Shown: piece by piece, positions 1 through 6,315 of the stretch
How positions within the stretch are numbered: the first letter of the stretch is position 1
Layout: every line of letters starts with the position of its first letter
Origin: Bacteroidota bacterium
GTDB lineage: Bacteria > Bacteroidota > Bacteroidia > Chitinophagales > LD1
Direction of reading: 5' to 3'
NCBI GenBank assembly: GCA_018267435.1
Contig: JAFDYM010000042.1
Coordinates: 1 to 6,315, forward strand
Length of the DNA stretch: 6,315 nucleotides
The notes under the pieces: generated by a model
The model's input: only the letters and a program-made list of their open reading frames with translations
Told to the model about the DNA's origin: nothing
Database searches by the model: none
Program-made: the position numbers and the translations under genes

Positions 1-2008
1 GTATCGCTGGATGGAAATACCGAATACAGATTCTATTAAGCAGTGGTTGAAGTACCAACGGGGAATAACCCGTAGTGAAAGGGCTAGTTTTAGTGGCATA
101 TGCTTCAATATATATAATGCCATGCTTAGTGTACGCTCGCATTACACTTTACCTACGGTAGTAAAAAAAGGAAAGTATTATTTCAAATCCTTTTACACAC
201 ACAACCCTTATGATGTGGCACCAGTATTATATATTTTTCAAAAGGGGTATCAACACCAAGTTTCGGAGTACAATCCTAATAAATTATCTGGCAAAGGTAT
301 TAAGCGAATAGTAGGCTTCGACCTAGATAGCAGTAGCAAATATTTGGCAGTTAGTATTTCGCGCTCAGGAAGCGATTGGCAAGAAATACATATTCGTGAC
401 ATAGACAAGGGAGTTGATTTACCTGAGGTAATTGAATGGACAAAATCGAGCAATATTGTTTGGCACAAAGATGGTTTCTACTATACAAGATATGATAGTG
501 TTCAGACTGAACTAAAATACATTCAGAACAACAGCAAACAAACTCTATGCTATCATAAACTGGGCACTAGCCAACAACAAGATATTGGAATCATTAAAAG
601 CCCAAATGAGGAATCGTTTCTTTATTGCGAGATGTTGGACAACACTTCTCTATTAATTATCTACAACAAGGTTTTAATCAGAGGAACACTTTACAGCACC
701 GTTTCTTACATGGATATAGCCAAAGGCATCCGTTCTCCTATTCATGAATTTATCATCTCGCCAGCATCAAAAGAAAACACTTTTAACGCAGTGGCATTGG
801 TAGATAAAAAAATACTTATGCAAACCACATTCGATGCCCCTACCGGTAGAATATTGGCGTTCGAAAAAGATTCCCTTAACCGCTCGCAGGAAATTATACC
901 TGCTTTTAGCGAGATCCTTCAATCTACTAGCATAATAAATAAGAGCATAGTAGCACTATACTTTAACAAAGGAACTTACAAGGCTGCGGTATTCGATACC
1001 ACTGGCGAGGCCATGAACATTATGTACTTTGATACGGGCGTACATATATCAAATATTTATGGTAGGGATAATGATAGTATGGGCGGATACTTTCAAAGTT
1101 CATATTACTACCCCTCTATTTATACCACCGTAGACTTTGTAAATGCAAAGCGCGACAACCCTGTAAAAACCGAAGTGCATTACGACCCTAATCTATACAC
1201 AACCAAGATACTTAACTACTCTTCGAAAGATGGTACCATTATACCTATGTATATTACTTACAAAAAGGGTATAGATCTTAAAGGCAACAACCCCACAATA
1301 CTTACTGGCTATGGTGGATTTGGCATAAACAATGCTCCAGGCTATAGCTATTCTAACATACTATTTTTTGATAATGGTGGAATACTAGCTGCGCCGCTAA
1401 TAAGGGGCGGCGGCGAACTTGGCGAAGAATGGCATAAAGCTGGTAAGAGACTAAAAAAACAAAACTCAATAGACGACTTTATTGCAGCTGCCGACTACTT
1501 AGTAAATGAGGGGTATACAACTAGAGGCCGACTAGCCATTCAAGGTGGATCAAACGGTGGGTTGCTAGTGGCTGCAGCAATGATGCAAAGGCCAGACTTG
1601 TGCAAAGTAGTAATAGCCCAAATGGGCGTTTATGATATGCTGCGTTTTCAAAACTTTACAGTTGGCAAATACCACATATCGGAATACGGAACAAGCACAG
1701 ACAGCATAGATTATCAAGTTTTGCGTAGCTATTCACCCCTGCATAATATAAGAGACAGTATTGATTATCCTGCGCTATTGTTATTGACAGGCGAAAACGA
1801 CGACAGGGTACCTCCATTGCATACGTATAAGTTCCTTTCAACTATTCAAGAAAAATCATCGGGCACCAATCCACATATCATGTATTTCGAAGAAGACGCA
1901 GGGCATAATGGTGCAATAGGGTATTATGAAGCTCAATATACAGATGCATTTACCATGGCATTCATATTCGATCAGTTCAAGCTCAAGTTTCGCACACCCA
2001 ATAGATAA
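1..2008 (+). CDS. Prolyl oligopeptidase family serine peptidase (S9A), 5'-truncated by the window edge
   Basis: Cleaves short peptides, classically after proline. Residues are counted from the ATG at base 11. The C-terminal alpha/beta-hydrolase domain starts near residue 404 (SSKDG). It carries GYGGFG (433-438, with Tyr434 at the oxyanion-hole position), RGGGELGEEWHKAG (465-478), the nucleophile elbow GGSNGG (Ser514), NDDRV (Asp598) and AGH (His632), so the Ser-Asp-His triad is complete. The preceding ~400 residues are beta-rich and fit the family's N-terminal beta-propeller. The ATG at base 11 is probably not the start: the frame is open to base 1 and reads YRWMEIPNTDSIKQW, matching the conserved N-terminal YRWLEDPDS...W motif of the family. 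The real start, and any signal peptide, therefore lie upstream. Oddity: the S1-pocket Trp (porcine Trp595) aligns with His555. No T9SS sorting domain is present at the C-terminus. Family assignment is very sure; strict proline specificity is not. Confidence 0.95.
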   Translation, partial: YRWMEIPNTDSIKQWLKYQRGITRSERASFSGICFNIYNAMLSVRSHYTLPTVVKKGKYYFKSFYTHNPYDVAPVLYIFQKGYQHQVSEYNPNKLSGKGIKRIVGFDLDSSSKYLAVSISRSGSDWQEIHIRDIDKGVDLPEVIEWTKSSNIVWHKDGFYYTRYDSVQTELKYIQNNSKQTLCYHKLGTSQQQDIGIIKSPNEESFLYCEMLDNTSLLIIYNKVLIRGTLYSTVSYMDIAKGIRSPIHEFIISPASKENTFNAVALVDKKILMQTTFDAPTGRILAFEKDSLNRSQEIIPAFSEILQSTSIINKSIVALYFNKGTYKAAVFDTTGEAMNIMYFDTGVHISNIYGRDNDSMGGYFQSSYYYPSIYTTVDFVNAKRDNPVKTEVHYDPNLYTTKILNYSSKDGTIIPMYITYKKGIDLKGNNPTILTGYGGFGINNAPGYSYSNILFFDNGGILAAPLIRGGGELGEEWHKAGKRLKKQNSIDDFIAAADYLVNEGYTTRGRLAIQGGSNGGLLVAAAMMQRPDLCKVVIAQMGVYDMLRFQNFTVGKYHISEYGTSTDSIDYQVLRSYSPLHNIRDSIDYPALLLLTGENDDRVPPLHTYKFLSTIQEKSSGTNPHIMYFEEDAGHNGAIGYYEAQYTDAFTMAFIFDQFKLKFRTPNR

Positions 2009-2048
2009 CACAAGTATTTTAATAGCTTAGCAATACAAAACCGATACT

Positions 2049-2864
2049 ATGAACAATCTATTAGCAGGAAAGCGAGGAATAATATTTGGTGCACTAGATG
2101 AAAACTCGATAGCTTGGAAGGTAGCGCTAAAGGCACATGAGCAGGGCGCAAAATTTACATTAACCAACGCGCCCGTGGCACTACGCCTAGGCGAAATAAA
2201 TAAGCTAGCCGAGCAGTGCGGCACCGTGGTAATACCAGCCGATGCTACATTAACGGAAGACCTTGAAAAACTAATTACCCAATCGGTAGAGCAGCTTGGC
2301 GGCAAGTTAGATTTTGTGCTGCACAGCATAGGCATGTCGCCTAATGTTCGCAAGGGCAAAGCATATACCGATTTGAACTACGAGTGGTTCAATAAAACAG
2401 TTGACATATCAGCTATATCGCTACACAAACTATTGCAAACCTGCCACAAGCTAGATGCCATTAACGATTGGGGTAGTGTGCTAACACTTAGCTATATAGC
2501 AGGTCAGAAGGCATTTCCTGGCTATGGAGACATGGCAGATGCGAAGGCGATGTTGGAGTCGATAGTACGTTCATTCGGTCTGTACTATGGCAATAGCAAA
2601 AAGGTGCGTATCAATGCTATATCGCAGTCGCCTACCAAAACTACTGCGGGTACGGGTATTAAAGGCTTCGGTTCTTTCTTTGAATTTGCCGAGAAGATGA
2701 GCCCACTAGGCAATGCCCCTGCCGAGGACTGCGCCAACTACTGCATAACCCTATTTAGCGACTACACGCGCTTTGTAACCATGCAAACCCTTTACCACGA
2801 TGGCGGCTTTAGCAATATGGGCGTAAGCGAAGCCATTATGCAGGTGTTCGACACCGAAAAGTAA
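2049..2864 (+). CDS. fabI: Enoyl-[acyl-carrier-protein] reductase (NADH), FabI type
   Basis: Cytosolic short-chain dehydrogenase/reductase that reduces trans-2-enoyl-ACP to acyl-ACP, the last step of each type II fatty acid elongation cycle. The 271 residues compare with 262 in E. coli and align along the whole length. The cofactor-binding start is GKRGIIFGALDENSIAW (Gly14, Ser20-Ile21-Ala22). HSIGM at 92-96 matches E. coli HSIGF. The FabI active-site arrangement is present as Tyr149, Tyr159 and Lys166 (E. coli Tyr146, Tyr156, Lys163), with the Tyr-x6-Lys spacing. Met162 and Phe207 correspond to E. coli Met159 and Phe203 of the substrate/triclosan pocket. The segment after NAIS reads QSPTKTTAG where E. 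coli has AGPIRTLAA. The ATG gives the expected N-terminus; an A-rich leader without a Shine-Dalgarno sequence precedes it, normal for Bacteroidetes. The 40-bp gap to the upstream peptidase gene contains no terminator, so co-transcription is possible. A strong hairpin terminator follows 35 bp after the stop. Confidence 0.97.
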   Translation: MNNLLAGKRGIIFGALDENSIAWKVALKAHEQGAKFTLTNAPVALRLGEINKLAEQCGTVVIPADATLTEDLEKLITQSVEQLGGKLDFVLHSIGMSPNVRKGKAYTDLNYEWFNKTVDISAISLHKLLQTCHKLDAINDWGSVLTLSYIAGQKAFPGYGDMADAKAMLESIVRSFGLYYGNSKKVRINAISQSPTKTTAGTGIKGFGSFFEFAEKMSPLGNAPAEDCANYCITLFSDYTRFVTMQTLYHDGGFSNMGVSEAIMQVFDTEK

Positions 2865-2899
2865 TTTCGAAATTTAAGAACGTTTTACACTAATATGAC

Positions 2900-2943
2900 A
2901 AACCTCATATACGAAAGCCGTACTTTCGCATATGAGGTTTTTT
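2900..2943 (+). terminator. Rho-independent terminator of fabI, overlapping the next start codon
   Basis: Bases 2900-2917 pair with 2923-2940: 18 positions with one A-C mismatch (2911/2929) and a 5-nt loop (CCGTA, 2918-2922). A run of six T follows (2938-2943), the first three of which also close the base of the stem. Position, stem length and T-tract fit an intrinsic terminator of the fabI transcript. The 3' arm and T-tract also form the first four codons (ATG AGG TTT TTT) of the downstream secreted-protein gene, so the ATG at 2932-2934 is paired with 2906-2908. The complementary strand lacks a good T-tract on the other side, so it looks one-directional. Confidence 0.85.
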
Positions 2944-5844
2944 GCAGTATTACTGCTTACCATTCTTACCGCATACACAAGCAAGCTACAAGCGCAGCAG
3001 TACCAAAAAAGGTTTGGCCTATGGAATAGCGACACTACTTATACAGGCTTTACACCGCTTCGGGATTCTGGTATAGCAATTATTACTGTAGCCAATAAGC
3101 TAAACAGCGAAATAAAGGTGGTTAAGATTGATAAAAACGGGAGCCAAGCCGCTCGCGTTAAGCTTACGCTCCCTATGGATTTCAATTGCGAAACCTATAC
3201 CCCCGTAATAATTGAAGACGAAGAGGGTGCCTTGATTTGCTCCTTTTCATACAGCGGCACATTCAACTTAAATGGCGTAATTATATTCAAGCTAAGTCCA
3301 TCGCTTACTGTATTATGGAACAAATATGTGCTAGGTGCACCTATGAAACAATTTGCGCCGATGACACGCTGTGGCAAAAAATACTTTACCGTATCGCGGC
3401 AAATAAAGAATGACCCCTCTGGGCTTAACCCAAAACTTGAGTTTGGCTATACCTTATCATGCTTTGACAATAATGGCGACCATGTATGGAGCAAAACCTT
3501 TCTGAGCGATTCAAGCAATTATTACGAAAACCTAAGTGTGTTTACCAATAACCGCAATAGCGTAGTTGTAACATCGGCACACGGAACCATACAGGGTTTA
3601 AATGAAAACACACATCGCTTTGTAGTATATAATGAAGTAGATACAAACGGTACTGTTTTACAAACAAAAGCGGCTACTGGCATAACGCCTGTAAACCTAT
3701 CGCCTTATGGCACTAATCAATACCTTTTTACAGGATACACAGACAGATACCCTGTTGTAGGCATTCTTAACAGCAACCTGCAATCGACATGGGCTAGGGC
3801 TATAAAGGTAAATGATAATAGATGCATGGGTATGGCATATGAACATAATGGCAGTATTTATTTTCATACTACGCATGTAGAAAATCAAAGAAACATGCCA
3901 ATCTCATTTCAGTTCGATGCTGGTGGAACCGTTCTTTCTTCCTACATATCTAATAGTAACTTTTGTTTCCCATTCTCTGCCAAGCGTACCGTTGGGGGTA
4001 AGCATGCTATTGTAGCCAACATGAACAAACCTAGCAACAATGCTAGTATAAGTATATGCCTAACAGATACGTTAAGCGAATTAGGTGTATGCCCTAGTTT
4101 GTCATCGTGTGCCGCCCCTATGCAAAGCACGAGCGTGAACGGATCAAATTTCGTGTATAGAGAACAACCCAGCTACCAAGTTCAGGAGTTAAACATAAGC
4201 GCGCAAAGCACTTCTATACAACTAGCTAACTACTGTAACCCAGTGGCTATACCAATAGCTACATTCACCTCGCCAGTAGATACAGTATGCGCAGGCACCA
4301 CCGTTCAGTTTCTAGCAGATTCTACTATGATTATGGGTACGTCTGGCTGGTCTGTTTCCGGCCCCGTAAACTATTCAGTTCAAGCTACAAACTTGATATA
4401 TACATTTACTGAAGCAGGCGAATACAATATCTTCCACCAAAATACAATTGCATTTTGCACCGATACATTTAGCCAAACGGTAGTTGTAAAAGGCCAATTG
4501 CCAAGTAATAATGCCCAGTATTGCGATACGGTGCGCGTATCGCAAATAATTGGTGCGGCTTGCCAAATTACTTGGCCCGATGGCGGACAGGGCCCCACAT
4601 ATGTACCGCCTACCAACAATAGCCAAGGCTTAGTAAGTGTTACTTGCGGAGAGTGTAGCGCCAGCACCTTGGTTACTTTTACAAAGTTATTCGCGCCACG
4701 CTTAAATCCTGCATCGTTCGAAATGTGCGCAGGTGGGGAAGTAACAGTAAGCTACCCTTCGGCACAGTATGTAAAGCTGGAATGGAGCGACGGGTACATA
4801 GGCAACACACGCACCCTTACACAGCCAGGCATGTATTATATAAATGTAACTGGCCAGCACTGCTCAGCACTTGATAGCCTGCGTGTAAAAGAGATAAAAC
4901 CCGACGCTACATTTGCTTTAGCTAATGATACATTCTGCGTAAACCAACCGTTCGATTTGTTATCGTTGCCAGATTTGAACGATCAAAATTCTACATGGAA
5001 AATAACTGGGCCTGAGCAAAAGAGCTTCGATGCAAAAAATGTACTAGGGCTAACACTTACTAAAACAGGCACCTATACCATATCGCATAAACATATCATT
5101 GGCTACTGTATAAACACCTATGCGCAGAAACTGATAATAGTAGGTACCAAGGCAAACACCGAAGCTACAACATGCGACACCCTATTTGCTGCCGATATAT
5201 CTACTACTTGTGCGGTGCAATGGCCCAATGGTAGCGATGCTGCATACTATGTGCCAAGTAGCAAATCAGCTTCTATACCTGTAACAGTTACATGCAATGG
5301 CTGCACAGCGCCATACAACATACATGTAAACTGGTTGCCGCACCCTGCCTTGCCAAGCCATAGCATAGAAATATGCGAGAGCCAAAATTACAGGTACATA
5401 ATACCCTACAACTATGCACACACCGCCGTATGGCAGGATGGATCGGATGCATTAAGCTATGCTATTGACACGGCAGGGGTATATGTAGTTAACCTTACTA
5501 AAGGAGCCTGCAAGACCACTGACACACTTACTGTTACCACGCTCGACTGCGATGGGTGCTCGGTGTATATTCCGAATGCATTTACACCTAACAACGATGA
5601 AGCAAACGATATTTTTACCACTTATACCAATTGCCCATTTATAGCCCAATACCAATTGCAGGTATACAACAGATATGGCGAATTGGTTTTTGAATCGCTA
5701 GACGAAACAAAGGGCTGGAATGGCGAGTACAAAGGCAACCCAAGCCCGCCTGGCGTATATGTGTATGTACTACAAATAATTACAAAGGGCACTAAAGATT
5801 TTGAGAGCAAAAACTACAAAGGCAGCTTTACGCTTTTAAGGTAG
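2932..5844 (+). CDS. Secreted T9SS type B sorting-domain protein (gliding motility-associated C-terminal domain), function unknown
   Basis: A 970-residue protein predicted to pass the inner membrane by Sec and the outer membrane by the type IX secretion system. Residues 1-21 form a signal peptide (MRFFAVLLLTILTA core, likely cleavage LQA|QQ). Residues ~60-385 hold about seven spaced strand motifs of the type 'hydrophobic strand - DxNG - W', suggesting a beta-propeller. Residues 443-872 are two tandem Cys-rich repeats, each with a PKD/Ig-like first part. Residues 877-970 are the CHU_C/type B sorting domain (VYIPNAFTPNNDEANDIF, YNRYGELVF, GWNGEYKG, PPGVYVYVLQ, ending GSFTLLR). No catalytic motif is recognised, so an adhesin or surface-structure role is only a guess. 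The ATG is the only reasonable start: the frame has a stop at 2896 with no start between, and the next Met would remove the signal peptide. That ATG lies inside the fabI terminator hairpin, so expression must come from read-through, a promoter overlapping the hairpin, or a leaderless message. Confidence 0.93.
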   Translation: MRFFAVLLLTILTAYTSKLQAQQYQKRFGLWNSDTTYTGFTPLRDSGIAIITVANKLNSEIKVVKIDKNGSQAARVKLTLPMDFNCETYTPVIIEDEEGALICSFSYSGTFNLNGVIIFKLSPSLTVLWNKYVLGAPMKQFAPMTRCGKKYFTVSRQIKNDPSGLNPKLEFGYTLSCFDNNGDHVWSKTFLSDSSNYYENLSVFTNNRNSVVVTSAHGTIQGLNENTHRFVVYNEVDTNGTVLQTKAATGITPVNLSPYGTNQYLFTGYTDRYPVVGILNSNLQSTWARAIKVNDNRCMGMAYEHNGSIYFHTTHVENQRNMPISFQFDAGGTVLSSYISNSNFCFPFSAKRTVGGKHAIVANMNKPSNNASISICLTDTLSELGVCPSLSSCAAPMQSTSVNGSNFVYREQPSYQVQELNISAQSTSIQLANYCNPVAIPIATFTSPVDTVCAGTTVQFLADSTMIMGTSGWSVSGPVNYSVQATNLIYTFTEAGEYNIFHQNTIAFCTDTFSQTVVVKGQLPSNNAQYCDTVRVSQIIGAACQITWPDGGQGPTYVPPTNNSQGLVSVTCGECSASTLVTFTKLFAPRLNPASFEMCAGGEVTVSYPSAQYVKLEWSDGYIGNTRTLTQPGMYYINVTGQHCSALDSLRVKEIKPDATFALANDTFCVNQPFDLLSLPDLNDQNSTWKITGPEQKSFDAKNVLGLTLTKTGTYTISHKHIIGYCINTYAQKLIIVGTKANTEATTCDTLFAADISTTCAVQWPNGSDAAYYVPSSKSASIPVTVTCNGCTAPYNIHVNWLPHPALPSHSIEICESQNYRYIIPYNYAHTAVWQDGSDALSYAIDTAGVYVVNLTKGACKTTDTLTVTTLDCDGCSVYIPNAFTPNNDEANDIFTTYTNCPFIAQYQLQVYNRYGELVFESLDETKGWNGEYKGNPSPPGVYVYVLQIITKGTKDFESKNYKGSFTLLR
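4258..4905 (+). repeat. Tandem protein repeat, copy A (residues 443-658)
   Basis: First of two adjacent copies of a ~216-residue unit in the secreted protein. It has three parts: a PKD-like part (ATFTSPVDTVC ... GEYNIFHQ ... FCTDTFSQ), a short module (YCDT ... CQITWPDG ... VTCGECSA), and an Ig-like part (FEMCAGG ... LEWSDGY ... GMYYINVTGQHCSALDSL). Cysteines are at 453, 509, 531, 544, 572, 575, 599 and 644, and all eight recur in copy B. The similarity is visible at protein level but not as DNA repeats, so the duplication is old. Confidence 0.85.
4521..4545. repeat. Perfect 10-bp inverted repeat inside the coding region
   Basis: TTGCGATACG (4521-4530) and its exact reverse complement CGTATCGCAA (4536-4545) flank a 5-nt spacer GTGCG. 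It could form a stable mRNA hairpin. No T-tract follows, so it is not a terminator. It encodes the CDTVRVSQ stretch of repeat copy A, and copy B has no equivalent, so a functional role is unproven. Confidence 0.6.
4906..5547 (+). repeat. Tandem protein repeat, copy B (residues 659-872)
   Basis: Second copy of the unit, with the same order of parts: ATFALANDTFC ... GTYTISHK ... YCINTYAQ; then TCDT ... CAVQWPNG ... VTCNGCTA; then IEICESQ ... AVWQDGS ... GVYVVNLTKGACKTTDTL. Cysteines at 669, 726, 748, 760, 788, 791, 815 and 860 lie 216 or 217 residues after their partners in copy A. The copy runs directly into a DCDGC linker and the T9SS sorting domain. Confidence 0.85.
5560..5841 (+). other. 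T9SS type B C-terminal sorting domain (residues 877-970 of the secreted protein)
   Basis: The 94-residue end matches the gliding-motility C-terminal (CHU_C) family: VYIPNAFTPNNDEANDIF at its start, a YNRYGELVF strand, GWNGEYKG, PPGVYVYVLQ, and a terminal GSFTLLR. In this family the domain directs export through the T9SS channel. It follows a CxxC linker (Cys873, Cys876). The recognition is by motif and is strong; it says nothing about what the protein does once exported. Confidence 0.93.
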
Positions 5845-5932
5845 CCACTGCTTGAAATCAGCACAGAAAAAGTAGGCAGATACTGAATAGAAATGTATCT
5901 TACGCGTTAGTAATACAGTAACCCTAATTACC

Positions 5933-6315
5933 ATGCGCAAAACCTTATTTGCCCTGCTTGTATTGTTTATTGCATCATGTTCTAAAAACAATGATGAAAT
6001 AATAAAAGGCAATACGCCTCCGCCTGATAGCACTATCGATTCTGCCACTATTGATATTTACATAAACAAAGTGTACGTAAACCTAATAGGCCGCGAACCT
6101 ATAGGCAACGAGAAGGCAGAAGCTTCAGCTACACTTAAGCAACATAATTTCTCTGAGGCCGATAGGACCCAATTTCTCGATGCCTTTTTCAGCAAACCAG
6201 AATACAACCGCAACCTTTACAACATTGTACGCATAGAGTATCTCAATAACCTAGACAGTATGGAGATAGAAGGGGAAATTGGCTTGTATGAGTACCTGCA
6301 AACCCAACCTGAATA
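5933..6315 (+). CDS. Putative lipoprotein of unknown function, 3'-truncated by the window edge
   Basis: A frame open from ATG 5933 to the window end gives 127 complete codons with no stop. It begins MRKTLFALLVLFIASC: basic start, hydrophobic core and a lipobox (Ile-Ala-Ser-Cys16) for signal peptidase II, so the mature protein should be lipid-anchored at Cys16. The residues after the Cys are SKNNDE; an acidic stretch just after the lipidated Cys loosely resembles the lipoprotein export signal that places lipoproteins on the cell surface in Bacteroidetes. A Thr/Pro/Asp-rich linker (to ~38) leads into a helical part with INKVYVNLIGREP (46-58) and FLDAFFSKPEYNRNLYN. That pattern faintly recalls DUF1549 or DUF4214 domains, but I cannot assign a family. 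It starts 88 bp after the preceding stop, with no Shine-Dalgarno sequence and no clear terminator between, so co-transcription with the secreted-protein gene is possible. Confidence 0.85.
   Translation, partial: MRKTLFALLVLFIASCSKNNDEIIKGNTPPPDSTIDSATIDIYINKVYVNLIGREPIGNEKAEASATLKQHNFSEADRTQFLDAFFSKPEYNRNLYNIVRIEYLNNLDSMEIEGEIGLYEYLQTQPE

Noticed and set aside
2015..2030. TATTTTAA (2015-2022) and TAGCTTAG (2023-2030) upstream of fabI as Bacteroidetes -7 promoter boxes (TAnnTTTG)
   Set aside because: TAGCTTAG matches five of six fixed positions, but no TTG/TTTG -33 element lies at the right distance. In this AT-rich gap such partial matches are expected by chance.
2027..2359. 110-codon minus-strand open frame over the start of fabI
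   Set aside because: It lies opposite a fully conserved fabI, has a Ser/Cys-rich composition typical of antisense translation, and shows no domain.
2863..2874. Perfect 12-bp palindrome AATTTCGAAATT overlapping the fabI stop codon
   Set aside because: It is short, AT-rich and has no loop, so it would not act as a hairpin. The adjacent 2900-2943 hairpin explains termination, and an operator role has no support.
4375..4667. Antisense open frames of 83 and 95 codons on the minus strand within the secreted-protein gene
   Set aside because: They overlap each other and the clearly coding + strand and have no recognisable domains. They are shadows of the real gene.
5896..5903. TATCTTAC as a -7 box for the lipoprotein gene
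   Set aside because: It matches only four of six fixed positions, and the nearest upstream TTG (5852) is about 40 bp away, too far for a -33 element.
5845..5932. Terminator after the secreted-protein gene
   Set aside because: Only weak short complementarities (such as CTG/CAG near 5848-5866) and no T-tract were seen, so no terminator is called.
5836..6048. 70-codon minus-strand open frame across the gap before the lipoprotein gene
   Set aside because: Most of it is antisense to the signal peptide region of the lipoprotein and the end of the secreted-protein gene. The + strand reading with a clear lipobox is far better.

Overview
The window comes from a chromosome of the phylum Bacteroidetes (Bacteroidota), and a Chitinophagales-type relative is a reasonable guess. 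Three things point there. One large secreted protein ends in a type B sorting domain of the type IX secretion system (T9SS), which is restricted to this phylum. Its signal peptide is followed directly by Gln, as the Bacteroidetes 'Q-rule' predicts. None of the visible starts has a Shine-Dalgarno sequence. All genes lie on the + strand and the DNA is moderately AT-rich.

Layout: (1) 1-2008 is the 3' part of a prolyl oligopeptidase (peptidase family S9A). The reading frame stays open through base 1, and conserved N-terminal family residues precede the first visible ATG, so the true start lies upstream of the window. (2) 2049-2864 is fabI, enoyl-ACP reductase of fatty acid synthesis, only 40 bp downstream and possibly co-transcribed with (1). 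(3) A strong intrinsic terminator at 2900-2943 follows fabI. (4) 2932-5844 encodes a 970-residue secreted protein: signal peptide, propeller-like N-terminal half, two tandem ~216-residue Cys-rich repeats, and the T9SS type B C-terminal domain. Its start codon lies inside the 3' arm of the terminator hairpin. (5) 5933-6315 is the 5' end of a lipoprotein gene that runs off the window.

I see no shared pathway among the genes. FabI is a core lipid-synthesis enzyme, the peptidase degrades oligopeptides, and the last two encode surface or secreted products of unknown role. I found no mobile element, CRISPR array, tRNA or rRNA, and no clear new multi-gene system. The points most worth a second look are the start codon buried in the fabI terminator, the two-copy eight-cysteine repeat, and a peptidase whose proline-stacking Trp is replaced by His while its catalytic triad is intact.
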